The notes under the pieces were generated by a model that ran no database searches, was not told the origin of the DNA, and worked only from the letters and a program-made list of their open reading frames with translations. From a bacterium (GTDB taxonomy: Bacteria > Bacillota > Clostridia > Lachnospirales > Lachnospiraceae): 39,504 nucleotides of DNA. The DNA lies in contig JAQYOU010000045.1 of NCBI GenBank assembly GCA_028727105.1, forward strand, positions 1-39,504. Reading direction: 5' to 3'. This document shows, piece after piece, positions 26,593-35,868 of the stretch (positions are counted from its first letter, which is position 1; each line of letters opens with the position of its first letter). The translations under genes and the position numbers were made by a program.

Positions 26593-27582
26593 TTACCTTC
26601 GTATGGATCCCCGCTGCCTCTGCTGTTTTGTAACCAGTATACGGCGCCTGATACAACAGAAGATCGCCTGATACAAATAATGAACGAATACTGCTGCTGC
26701 TATCAGTATGATCACCGTTGCAATATCGGTGACCAAAATGCTTTTTGTTTTACTTAATAATTGATTTGCCCAGGTGTATCCGAAGACCATCTGCATCGCA
26801 TAAAGCTCCAGCGAGGAAGACCCGATCGCCCGGATGAGTTTGTTCTCCTTGATCAGACTGACCAGATACGCGATTCCGATCGCTAACGGAATCACAAGAA
26901 TGTAAAACATATCCTCAATGGGCTGATTTAATTTCATCTTGTACGCATAACGATATGCCAGTATGATATCTGCGGCAACTATGAGCGCAAAGCCTGAGAG
27001 ATAAGCAGCTCTATGACCGGTGATCCTGCGGTTTGTATGAAATCCTGCAAGATAATATCCAATAAAAAATATCGGGATCCGATTCCACCAGATCGCAATC
27101 GGAACCGTTTTTACACCGTATGTAAACAACAGTGCGATGATGATCCACACGATTGCCAAGGTGAAAACCGCGATCATACGATTCTTCTCGTCGAATTTCT
27201 TATATAGCGGAACGATCAAATAAAACAGCATGATCGCCGGCAGAAACCACAGAAACGCCTTCCCGCCATTTTGTATCAGATCGATTCCAAAAATCACCTT
27301 CAGCACATATACCATATCCCATTTGTTTAACCATGCAGCGATGAGTACAAAAAGAATAAATTTACAGTACACATTTCGAAACCGATTGCCGATAAATTGA
27401 AAATAATTTCCGGTATCACTGCGGTATAACGAATATCCCGACAGGAAAAAGAAGATATCTACACCGATATAAGAGATCTGCTTGATAAAATTCTCAATCT
27501 CACTGCTTGATAGGTTGATCCATAAATGAAAGATCAAGATCTGCAGCGCGGCAAATGCCATGATAGATTTTTTGTTTTTCAT
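26593..27582 (-). CDS. Acyltransferase family 3-like membrane protein
   Basis: 10-TM type; ISYIGVDIFFFLSGYSLYRSDTGNYFQFIGNRFRNVY, FLWFLPAIMLFYLIVPLYKKF. Confidence 0.8.
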   Translation of the reverse strand: MKNKKSIMAFAALQILIFHLWINLSSSEIENFIKQISYIGVDIFFFLSGYSLYRSDTGNYFQFIGNRFRNVYCKFILFVLIAAWLNKWDMVYVLKVIFGIDLIQNGGKAFLWFLPAIMLFYLIVPLYKKFDEKNRMIAVFTLAIVWIIIALLFTYGVKTVPIAIWWNRIPIFFIGYYLAGFHTNRRITGHRAAYLSGFALIVAADIILAYRYAYKMKLNQPIEDMFYILVIPLAIGIAYLVSLIKENKLIRAIGSSSLELYAMQMVFGYTWANQLLSKTKSILVTDIATVIILIAAAVFVHYLYQAIFCCIRRRILVTKQQRQRGSIRR

Positions 27583-27584
27583 AC

Positions 27585-28475
27585 TTAGTTATTCCCAAAT
27601 GAATCCGGTGACATGACAAAGAATACGTAGTTACCCTTTTTCTGTACAAACATCTTATCCGCCGATGTGCAGATATTCCAGTTGAGTTTATGCTCTTTCT
27701 TTAAAGTGGCAACCAACTCGTCCGGTGTATCTGTCTTAAAAATATATCCGACGAAAGGAATGGTACCGATCATCGGACCAAATGTCACACCCTTCTGAAA
27801 TCCCTTGATCTCTACCTCAAAACCTGCCAGATAGCCCTCTTCCACAGGCATGGTACCCATCATAACTTCTCCGAAATTACCTGTTTCTACGATCTTAGCA
27901 GCAACCTGTTCGATGTCATCCGTTTTTTCTATCTCTGTTTCAAAGATCTGATATAACGAAGCTGCAAAATCACCATTGTCTGCAGCTGCATCATTTTTGT
28001 CTGTCTCATCCGTTTTGTCCGGTTTTGTCGGTTTGTCCGTTTTGTTCGGCTTGTCTGTCTGCGCAGGCTTATCTGTTTTGTTCGGTTTGTCTGTCTGAGC
28101 CGGTTTGTCCGGTTTGGCTGGTTTGTCCGTTTTGTCTGTCTCGCCTTGATTCGGGGCAGTATCTGCGTTTGTATCCGAACCCTCAACGGTTTGCTCCGGT
28201 TGGTTCGTGTTTTCATCATCAGAAGACTCCTCCGGCGCTGCCTCGGGCTCGTCAGATTTCTCCTCATCCGTCGTTTCTGATGCATGGTTGTCCTGCACAG
28301 ATTCAGGTTCAGCCGGTGCATCCGGCATACTCTCCGTATCAGTGACAGCAGAAGCACTCGTGTCCGTAGTCTCCGATATACCATTATCAGAAACCGGTGC
28401 AGTGCCTCCACAGCCGGTCAATAATGCTGCCGAGACAGTAATCGATAAAATAAGCGTCAGTAATTGTTTTTTCAT
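27585..28475 (-). CDS. Lipoprotein with long acidic/Thr-Asp-Lys-Pro repeat region and small C-terminal domain
   Basis: Lipobox LLTGCGG; PAQTDKPNKTDK duplicated; C-terminal DELVATLKKEHKLNWNICTSADKMFVQKKGNYVFFVMSPDSF. Confidence 0.75.
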   Translation of the reverse strand: MKKQLLTLILSITVSAALLTGCGGTAPVSDNGISETTDTSASAVTDTESMPDAPAEPESVQDNHASETTDEEKSDEPEAAPEESSDDENTNQPEQTVEGSDTNADTAPNQGETDKTDKPAKPDKPAQTDKPNKTDKPAQTDKPNKTDKPTKPDKTDETDKNDAAADNGDFAASLYQIFETEIEKTDDIEQVAAKIVETGNFGEVMMGTMPVEEGYLAGFEVEIKGFQKGVTFGPMIGTIPFVGYIFKTDTPDELVATLKKEHKLNWNICTSADKMFVQKKGNYVFFVMSPDSFGNN

Positions 28476-28948
28476 AATGTTATCCTCCGTGGTATTCAGT
28501 ATTGCTAAAAATAAGTAACCTTTGTTTTCTCCTCTGCGTGCCCGCTGCGGTTGTCACCACAGTTCTTTTGAGGGTACTTACATAAAACCAAACGTAAGTG
28601 ATCAATATAATACTACACGCAAATACCAGTTTTGTTAATAAGTAAATACGTCAGCTCATGATTATTCATTCACAAGCTGACGCAAATTTTCCGACAAAAT
28701 TGCCACATGTCTCACATACATAAAACTTCACACTAGTCCTTCTCCTCCAATAAATAGTTTTCTTTGGCAGATACGTAATCTTATTATACTTCTTATCTTT
28801 TTTTCTGTAAAGGATAGAAAGATCATTTTGATCGTTCTGCCTTTTATTTGTTGTGCTTCTCCGAATATGATATGCACTTCTATTATTCACTGCATTTCAT
28901 ATGACCCTTTGCAATACCAAATTTTTTATCTGCTAACAGTATAGCAAA

Positions 28949-28977
28949 AGAGACAGATCTCAAAAAGACCTGTCTCT
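28949..28977 (-). terminator. Terminator after the GH8 gene
   Basis: AGAGACAG...CTGTCTCT inverted repeat 8 bp downstream of the GH8 stop. Confidence 0.6.
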
Positions 28978-28984
28978 CAAAGAT

Positions 28985-30124
28985 TTACCAGATCCGGTAA
29001 TTGCCGCTGAGTGCCAGCATTGCAAAAAGATACAGACAGTTGTCATAATAACGCCGTTCTCCGGTGCGCAGCGGTGTGTTCCAGAATTTACGCACACATG
29101 CAAGCGCATATTCACCTTTTGAAGCCAGAGATGCCTGTGCATTGACCGCAGTCATTGCCACCGGGTGGAGTGCATCCATATCAAGAATCTCTCCCTCGAT
29201 CGTGTAGACAGCCCGGTCTTTTTCCCCGACGATCTCCTCAAAAAAGGTCTGCAGATGGTCTGCGGTCTGCTCGCACCATATTCCGTACTCCGTGCCCTTT
29301 ACGAACCACTCGTAATCCAGTGCGAGATTGGCGATCGTGCGATATGCATCGCTGTAGTACCAGTCATGTCGCCCGAAGATCTCCTGATCTCCGCTGTAGG
29401 GCTGCCCCTCAAAGGTACTGTACTCTGCACTTAAGCCCGTCACCGGATGACATGCCTTTTGCAGATATGCACGGCTCGCCTGAGCAGCCTGCTGCCAAAA
29501 CTCACGATCCTCCTCATTTGCCCACTGTGCAAACAGCTCATAAAAATGCGGCAGATGGTAGGATGGGTCGGTAAAGTCACATTCCGTAATAAAGCGGATC
29601 AGATGATTATCGGGATCCCACATGGCGCGTCCGATCCCATCCTCGCCCTTGTGTACACACGTATGTAAGAGATCACGTGCCTCTTTGGAATAGTTGAAGA
29701 TTCCTTCGCCATCACCCCAGCGGTGCGATGCAAAGAACAATGCCATTGCAAAAAATTCCTCACCATCCGGAGCCGGCCCGTAGGCATTCTTTTCACCATT
29801 CGTTGCCACCGACCATGCGAAATATCCGGCATTTTCACCGGTTTCCATGTACATGTAAGTACGCGCCCATTTCCACAACGCATCAAACTCCTTTTTGTGG
29901 TCTGTCTGGACACACATCATCATGCCATAGGACATGCCCTCCGTGCGTGCATCATGGTTTCCGGTATCCTCCATATATCCCATCGTATCATCATCCGGAG
30001 AGAAGAAGAAAAACCGGTCTTCTCCGTAAAATACTTCATCGAACGTATCCTGTACACGTTTTGTGATCTCTTCCTCAGACAGACCCAGTTCCAAAAAGAC
30101 ATTGCGATAAGCTTTTGTTTCCAT
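28985..30124 (-). CDS. Glycoside hydrolase family 8 (reducing-end xylose-releasing exo-oligoxylanase type)
   Basis: DDTMGYMEDTGNHDARTEGMSYGMMMCVQ, FAWSVATNGEKNAYGPAPDGEEFFAMALFFAS, SGDQEIFGRHDWYYSDAYRTIANLALDYEW. Confidence 0.88.
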   Translation of the reverse strand: METKAYRNVFLELGLSEEEITKRVQDTFDEVFYGEDRFFFFSPDDDTMGYMEDTGNHDARTEGMSYGMMMCVQTDHKKEFDALWKWARTYMYMETGENAGYFAWSVATNGEKNAYGPAPDGEEFFAMALFFASHRWGDGEGIFNYSKEARDLLHTCVHKGEDGIGRAMWDPDNHLIRFITECDFTDPSYHLPHFYELFAQWANEEDREFWQQAAQASRAYLQKACHPVTGLSAEYSTFEGQPYSGDQEIFGRHDWYYSDAYRTIANLALDYEWFVKGTEYGIWCEQTADHLQTFFEEIVGEKDRAVYTIEGEILDMDALHPVAMTAVNAQASLASKGEYALACVRKFWNTPLRTGERRYYDNCLYLFAMLALSGNYRIW

Positions 30125-30145
30125 CTCATGCTCCTCCTATTTCCG

Positions 30146-30208
30146 ATCAGGACATGCTTCACGATCCAGACAGCAAGTACTTCTTTCGGTCACGAAGCAT
30201 GTCCTGAT
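30146..30208 (-). promoter_or_regulatory. Long perfect stem-loop in the 5' leader of the GH8 gene
   Basis: ATCAGGACATGCTTC (30146-30160) and GAAGCATGTCCTGAT (30194-30208), 15-bp perfect inverted repeat with 33-nt loop just upstream of the SD. Confidence 0.85.
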
Positions 30209-30247
30209 TCTCATCATCTCGTGCGTACAGCCATCATAACAAAAAAA

Positions 30248-30267
30248 CACCCGCCTTTCAGCGGGTG
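30248..30267 (-). terminator. Terminator after solute-binding protein gene 2
   Basis: Minus strand CACCCGC-TGAAAG-GCGGGTG followed by TTTTTTT. Confidence 0.8.
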
Positions 30268-30311
30268 AAATTATAGAAAATATATGGAAAATATTTATGA
30301 AGTGGTATGTA

Positions 30312-31952
30312 TTATTCCAAGCCAGCCCGACGCTCCAGTTCCCTCTGCATCGCATCAAAAAAGATCTCCGGCTCACAGGACTCATACATTTGCATGTACT
30401 CATCCCATGCCTGCTCAAAATCATCTGATAAGATCAGTTTTGGAAGCTGATCCTGCTTGATAGCGTTCATTTCTTTCCAGACACTTCCGGCCTGTGAGGA
30501 ATAGGTCAGCTGGTCAGAATAGGAGTACATCGGATACCATTTTCCGGGCTTTTCATTATTGCCCAGCATATCCACATAGTTTTTACAACCATAGGCATCC
30601 AGACATTCGATCACATCCGACGGAAGATTCCGGTATGCCTCGTTCTGCTGATCCTCCGAAATATAGGCATTGATACCGTCCTTCATCAGTCCCTCTTTTC
30701 GGGGAAAATAGGCATAATAGCAGTAATGGGAGCTGATCAGCCCGGTATCATTCATCCGCTGCTGCTGTGTTTCATTTCGGTAGTACTGCCCATTTTCATC
30801 AGTCTCATAATCTACCCCTTCAACACCCCAGAAACGCAGCTTTAGAATATCCTCTTCTAACAGATCATTGAGGAACTGAAAGGCACCGTCCACGTCATCA
30901 CAGGATACTGTCACCGATATACCGGAGGATATATCAAACTCGCTGCCCCGGCTGACGTGCCATTTATTTTGTACATCCCGCGAGACCGTGACCGGAAGCG
31001 GCACATAATTGTAACCCAGTTGCGCCGCATCGATCTTTTCAAAAGCCGGACTGATATCATAGGCGAATTGCCACCACTGATCCACCAGGCCAAGCACTGC
31101 TCCTGTGGAGAGCTTTTCCAGATATTCTTCATAGGTACTGGTAAAGAATTCCGGATCGATCATTCCTTTGTGATATTCCTCGTTCAACTTTTTAAAATAG
31201 TATTTTGCAGTAGGCGTTGTATTATAGTCCATGACCAGCATCGTCTCCGGATCCACCATACAGCTGCCGTCATTCGGGTATCCGTCCAGAAACTGAGGCA
31301 CATTTTCAAGCACAAAATACCGCCAGTCATCACAGAGAATCGTGTAGGGAATATTCGGTGTCCCATCCTCCATCACAGGATTTGCCGCCACATAACGCTC
31401 CAAAAGGTCAAAATATTCATCCAGTGTACGGACATCCGGATAATCTGCCCATTTTAATACCCTTGTCTGGATCCAAAACGCTTCCCCGGTATGTATGACC
31501 TCCGCATCCTCATTGCTGATCACGCCAAACTGCGGCATCCAGTAAATATGCCCATCCTCCTGGCGAAGCGTATCCCATTCCTCTTCGCTCAGATAATTGT
31601 AAATATTCGGATAATCCTCCCAGTACTCATCGATCGGAAGCAGTGCACCCGCCTCATACAATTCCCGCCCGCCGGAAATGAAATCAGGATACTCTCCATT
31701 CGCGATATATTCATTCACCGTATCCTCCACCGACTGCCCCGAAAGCCAGTATTCCTCACAGCGCGCTCCGATCCGTTCCGCGATCAGCTCCTTTATGTCA
31801 TTGTCATCATCCCTTGCATCCCCATTGGAAGAGAAAAAAGCCGTAAACGTTTTCACGTCACAGCTCTTTTTCTCTTCCGCTGACCTTGCATTTATCCAAA
31901 GTCCTGAGAGTACAGCTATTAAAATTATGCTCAAAAAACATCTCTTTTTCAT
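30312..31952 (-). CDS. Extracellular solute-binding protein (family 1), paralog of 34021-35718, without an obvious lipobox
   Basis: Extended similarity by eye: IPYTILCDDWRYFVLENVPQFLDGYPNDGS versus IPYTILCEDWRYFCLENAPEFLDGYPNDGS; N-terminus MKKRCFLSIILIAVLSGLWINARSAEEKK. Confidence 0.85.
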   Translation of the reverse strand: MKKRCFLSIILIAVLSGLWINARSAEEKKSCDVKTFTAFFSSNGDARDDDNDIKELIAERIGARCEEYWLSGQSVEDTVNEYIANGEYPDFISGGRELYEAGALLPIDEYWEDYPNIYNYLSEEEWDTLRQEDGHIYWMPQFGVISNEDAEVIHTGEAFWIQTRVLKWADYPDVRTLDEYFDLLERYVAANPVMEDGTPNIPYTILCDDWRYFVLENVPQFLDGYPNDGSCMVDPETMLVMDYNTTPTAKYYFKKLNEEYHKGMIDPEFFTSTYEEYLEKLSTGAVLGLVDQWWQFAYDISPAFEKIDAAQLGYNYVPLPVTVSRDVQNKWHVSRGSEFDISSGISVTVSCDDVDGAFQFLNDLLEEDILKLRFWGVEGVDYETDENGQYYRNETQQQRMNDTGLISSHYCYYAYFPRKEGLMKDGINAYISEDQQNEAYRNLPSDVIECLDAYGCKNYVDMLGNNEKPGKWYPMYSYSDQLTYSSQAGSVWKEMNAIKQDQLPKLILSDDFEQAWDEYMQMYESCEPEIFFDAMQRELERRAGLE

Positions 31953-32061
31953 ACAAAAAAAATCCTTTTTTATGTATGATTATACCTTCTTACTCATTTC
32001 TTTTCAAGCGTTTTACCATTGTCTCACACGCCTGTAAGATGTTTTTTAATCATCAAAAACC

Positions 32062-32967
32062 TTATTCCTTAACACCGCCAAGTGTCAGTCCGGCTACAAA
32101 ATACTGCTGCAGAAACGGATAGATACAGATGATAGGCAGCATCGTAATGATGGTTGCCGCTGCACGTACAGAGGTCGGCGTTACGGTTCCTGTAGCATTC
32201 TTCATTGCCTCTGCGGAAGTACCCTGATTGGTCACGGAGGACAGCAGCTTCATCAACTCATACTGCAATGTTGTCAGCTTGTCACTCATTCGGTTGTACA
32301 GCATTGCATCAAACCAGGAGTTCCACTGGCCGACTGCCACAAACAGCGCGACAGTCGCATAAACCGGTTTACAAAGAGGAGAAATGATCTTCGTAAAGAT
32401 CGTTGTATAACCGGCTCCATCCAACTGTGCGGATTCTTCCAGACTGTCCGGTATTCCGTTCATATAGGTTCGGATGACAAGCATGTTAAATGCATTAACC
32501 ATTCCTGGAATGACGTATACCCAGAAGCTGTTTGTCAGATGCAGTCCCTTAAACAGCAGGAAGGTCGGGATCAGTCCACCATTTACATACATTGTGATCA
32601 CCCAGAACAAAGACAGCTGCTTTTTAAACAGGAAGTTCTTGCGGCTGACAACAAATGCCAGTATCGCGTTGCTGACCAGTGCCAGCAGTGTTCCGACCAC
32701 GGTACGTGCAACAGTTACGATCGCTCCGGTGATCAGATTATCCTTCTGAAGCACCGTTATGTAGTTTTTCAAAGTAAATTTGCGGGGGAGCAGATAAATA
32801 CCACCGCGCAGTGCATCGGTTCCATCGTTAAATGAGATTGCCAGTGTATTTAAAACCGGATAAAGAGTTACGACCACAAAGGCAATCATGAAAATCGTAT
32901 TGCAGATCACAAAGATCCGGTCTGACAACGATTTTTTTCTTTTATGTGTGTTGCTTAAAATCTTCAT
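32062..32967 (-). CDS. Carbohydrate ABC transporter permease (LplC-like)
   Basis: ESAQLDGAGYTTIFTKIISPLCKPVYATVALFVAVGQWNSWFDAMLY EAA loop; QQYFVAGLTLGGVKE C-terminus. Confidence 0.92.
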   Translation of the reverse strand: MKILSNTHKRKKSLSDRIFVICNTIFMIAFVVVTLYPVLNTLAISFNDGTDALRGGIYLLPRKFTLKNYITVLQKDNLITGAIVTVARTVVGTLLALVSNAILAFVVSRKNFLFKKQLSLFWVITMYVNGGLIPTFLLFKGLHLTNSFWVYVIPGMVNAFNMLVIRTYMNGIPDSLEESAQLDGAGYTTIFTKIISPLCKPVYATVALFVAVGQWNSWFDAMLYNRMSDKLTTLQYELMKLLSSVTNQGTSAEAMKNATGTVTPTSVRAAATIITMLPIICIYPFLQQYFVAGLTLGGVKE

Positions 32968-32976
32968 ACGCCCTCC

Positions 32977-33930
32977 TTAGAATAACCGTTCTTCGCCGTT
33001 TTTCTTAGCAATCTGGTTTGCGACCAGGATCAGTACGATACTAACCACACTCTTGAAAATACCTGCGGCAGTTCCGAGTGCGTAATCGCCCTGGCTGATA
33101 CCCCATTTCAAAACGTAGATATCAATCGTCTGGGAAACCTTCTGTACAAGACCGTTTCCTAATAAGTACTGAATCTCAAAACCTGCATTTAATACATTTC
33201 CGACATTCATCAGAAGCAGAATAATAATTGTCGGCTTGATTCCCGGAAGCGTCACATGCTTGATCTTTCCCCATCTTCCGGCTCCATCGATGGCTGCCGC
33301 CTCATAAAGGGAAGGATCAATAGATGTAATTGCTGATAAATATATGATCGCGTTCCAACCGGTCTCCTTCCATACATTTGCAAAAGCAACGATGGGCCAG
33401 AAATATTTCTCATGTGCGAAGAAATTGATGGGCTGGCTGATCAGATGAAAATTCATAAGTAACTCATTGATGATACCGGTTCCTGACAATGCATCATGTA
33501 AGATACCGGTAACGATGATCCATGATAAAAAGTGGGGAAGGTAAGAGATCGTCTGAACGGTCTTCTTTCCTTTTTTGCTTACGATCTCATTTAAGAGGAT
33601 CGCAAAGGCAATAGCGGTAACGAAGGTCACCACAAGATTGATCACACCCATTGCCAGCGTGTTTCGAATAACGCGGATAAACGCCTCATCCGAAAACAGC
33701 ATCTTGAATTTTGCCAGTCCGACAAACTGGGAATGAAGTAATCCGTCCTTCGGTTTATAGTTCTGAAATGCCATCAGCCATCCTGCTAAGGGGAGATAGC
33801 AAAAGATCACACCATAAATAAAGATCAATCCGCCCCAGATCAACAGCGCCTTCTGCTTTTTTACTTCTGCCCATGTGATCCGTGGCTTTGCCTGCTGTAT
33901 TGTTGTCTTTGTTTTCCTTGCAATAGCCAT
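32977..33930 (-). CDS. Carbohydrate ABC transporter permease (LplB-like)
   Basis: YEAAAIDGAGRWGKIKHVTLPGIKPTIIILLLMNVGNVLNAGFEIQYLLGN EAA loop. Confidence 0.92.
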   Translation of the reverse strand: MAIARKTKTTIQQAKPRITWAEVKKQKALLIWGGLIFIYGVIFCYLPLAGWLMAFQNYKPKDGLLHSQFVGLAKFKMLFSDEAFIRVIRNTLAMGVINLVVTFVTAIAFAILLNEIVSKKGKKTVQTISYLPHFLSWIIVTGILHDALSGTGIINELLMNFHLISQPINFFAHEKYFWPIVAFANVWKETGWNAIIYLSAITSIDPSLYEAAAIDGAGRWGKIKHVTLPGIKPTIIILLLMNVGNVLNAGFEIQYLLGNGLVQKVSQTIDIYVLKWGISQGDYALGTAAGIFKSVVSIVLILVANQIAKKNGEERLF

Positions 33931-33955
33931 ACCTGTACTCCTTCTTAGAAAAACA

Positions 33956-33995
33956 GGCAGATGAAATCTGACTTACATCCTGACTTACATCTGCC
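33956..33995 (-). promoter_or_regulatory. Intergenic stem-loop between solute-binding protein 1 and permease genes
   Basis: GGCAGATG...CATCTGCC arms enclosing a direct repeat CTGACTTACATC CTGACTTACATC. Confidence 0.6.
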
Positions 33996-34020
33996 CGTCT
34001 ATAAATTTCATTTTATGATT

Positions 34021-35718
34021 TTACTCGTATTTTGCTGCCTCTGCGATTCTTCTCTCTAACTCTGTCTGCATCTCAGCGATAAATGCATCGGGATTGCACG
34101 CATTGTATGCATCCATGTACTCAGCCCAGCCTGCATCGAAATCGTCAGCCATTACAACCTTCGGCAGATACTCATGTTTTACCTCTGCCATCTTAGCCCA
34201 TGCAGTACCACCCTCGGTAGCAGTAGTCATTGTAGATGAGTAAGTATACATCGGATACCAGGGTCCCGGTGCGGGGCTGGTTCCAAGCATATCTACATAG
34301 GTCATTACACCATAGGCGTTAAAGCACTCTTTGACATCATCGGTCAGACCATCAAAGAACTCCTGAGGCTGTCCATCGGGCTTCATTGCATTGATACCAT
34401 CGCGGCTTGTTCCGAGCCACTGAGGGAAGTAAGAATAAGTACACAGGTGAGATGCCTTGTAGGCAGAATCAGATGCTTTCGTTCTCATATCTACTGTCTT
34501 ATAATAGGTACCGTCACCATTTACCTCATAATCAACGCCCTTTACACCCCAGAAACGCAGATCATGAATTTCCTGTCCTAACAGGTCGTTGACAAACTGT
34601 AATGCACCCTCAACATCCTCGCAGCTGGTCGTTACTGCCAGACCGCTGGATACGTTTAATACTCCGCCGGAGTTGTGCCACTGGTTCTTCACGCTTCTGT
34701 CAATGGTGATCGGAAGGGGAACGTAGCTGCATCCCTGCTTGTCCAGACCTGCTGCCTTGATGGCGTCATATCCGGTGTAAGCAAAATCCCACCACTGGTC
34801 GATCATACCAAGAACACGTCCGGAAGAAATCTTTGCGATGTACTCATCATATGTCTGTGTAAATGATTCAGGATCAATGATACCCTTCTTGTACTCATCA
34901 TTGAGCTTCTTGAAGTAAGCTACAGCGGTATCTGTTGTGTTGTAGTCGATAACTGTCTCTGTCTTCGGATCTACGATGACAGAACCGTCATTGGGATATC
35001 CATCCAGAAACTCCGGTGCGTTCTCCAGACAGAAGTATCTCCAGTCCTCACACAAGATGGTGTAGGGGATGTTTGCTGTTCCGTCTTCCATCGTAGGATT
35101 TGCCTCATTGTATGCCTCAATCAGATCGAAGTACTCATCCATGGTACGGATTTCCGGATAGTCAGCCCACTTTAATACTCTTGTCTGGATCCAGAATGCC
35201 TCATCATTATGTGTACACTCTTTCTCCTCACCGTAGATATTGCTGAACTGGGGCAGCCAGTAGATATGACCGTCATCCTGTCTTAACTGATCCCACTCCT
35301 GCTCGGTAAAGAGCTCTTTGATATTCGGGTATTTCTCTATATAATCATCCAGTGCCACCAGAGCGCCTGCCTCGTAGAGCTGAACAGAACTGCTTCCGCC
35401 CTCGATAAAATCAGGATACTCGCCGCCGGCGATCAATGTTCCGATCGCTTCCTCCTGTGTCTGTCCGGTCAGCCAGGTCTCTTTTACCTTTGCTCCGGTC
35501 TTCTCTGCGATCATCTGCTGGATCTCATTATCATCGTTAATCTCAGAACCAGGTACTGCAAAGAATGCGGTAAACTCTTTAATCTCACCGTCATCTGCTG
35601 CGTCTGCATCTGTACTTGTGTCTGCACCTGACTCCTTCTTGCTGTCACCGCATCCGGTAAATACAGATGCTGCCATGACTGCTGCCATAAGCAAACATAA
35701 CAATTTCTTTTTTTTCAT
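34021..35718 (-). CDS. Extracellular solute-binding lipoprotein (family 1, LplA-like)
   Basis: Lipobox SVFTGCGDS; long solute-binding protein with YEAGALVALDDYIEKYPNIKELFTEQEWDQLRQDDGHIYWLPQF. Confidence 0.9.
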   Translation of the reverse strand: MKKKKLLCLLMAAVMAASVFTGCGDSKKESGADTSTDADAADDGEIKEFTAFFAVPGSEINDDNEIQQMIAEKTGAKVKETWLTGQTQEEAIGTLIAGGEYPDFIEGGSSSVQLYEAGALVALDDYIEKYPNIKELFTEQEWDQLRQDDGHIYWLPQFSNIYGEEKECTHNDEAFWIQTRVLKWADYPEIRTMDEYFDLIEAYNEANPTMEDGTANIPYTILCEDWRYFCLENAPEFLDGYPNDGSVIVDPKTETVIDYNTTDTAVAYFKKLNDEYKKGIIDPESFTQTYDEYIAKISSGRVLGMIDQWWDFAYTGYDAIKAAGLDKQGCSYVPLPITIDRSVKNQWHNSGGVLNVSSGLAVTTSCEDVEGALQFVNDLLGQEIHDLRFWGVKGVDYEVNGDGTYYKTVDMRTKASDSAYKASHLCTYSYFPQWLGTSRDGINAMKPDGQPQEFFDGLTDDVKECFNAYGVMTYVDMLGTSPAPGPWYPMYTYSSTMTTATEGGTAWAKMAEVKHEYLPKVVMADDFDAGWAEYMDAYNACNPDAFIAEMQTELERRIAEAAKYE

Positions 35719-35813
35719 TTTTTAATACCTCCCGTGTTCTATTTTTGTGTGTTTGTTTATGATTCTATTTTAATAAAATCCACGTCTGAAACAATCGGGG
35801 GAAATATATATAA

Positions 35814-35854
35814 AAAGGGGAGAAACTATAGACACCGCTATAGCTTCTCCCCTT
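35814..35854 (-). terminator. Terminator of the kinase/response-regulator operon
   Basis: Minus strand AAAGGGGAGAAGCTATAG-CGGTGT-CTATAGTTTCTCCCCTTTTTATAT. Confidence 0.8.
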
Positions 35855-35868
35855 TGTCCCATTCCGGT

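Noticed and set aside
28000-28150. Possible CRISPR-like direct repeats
   Set aside because: Periodic but coding, degenerate and without unique spacers; explained by tandem amino-acid repeats.
27929-28411. ORF rich in R/K/T/N overlapping the lipoprotein repeat, and the plus-strand Cys-rich ORF at 28025-28345
   Set aside because: Off-frame and antisense readings of the DKP repeat; no independent start or SD support.
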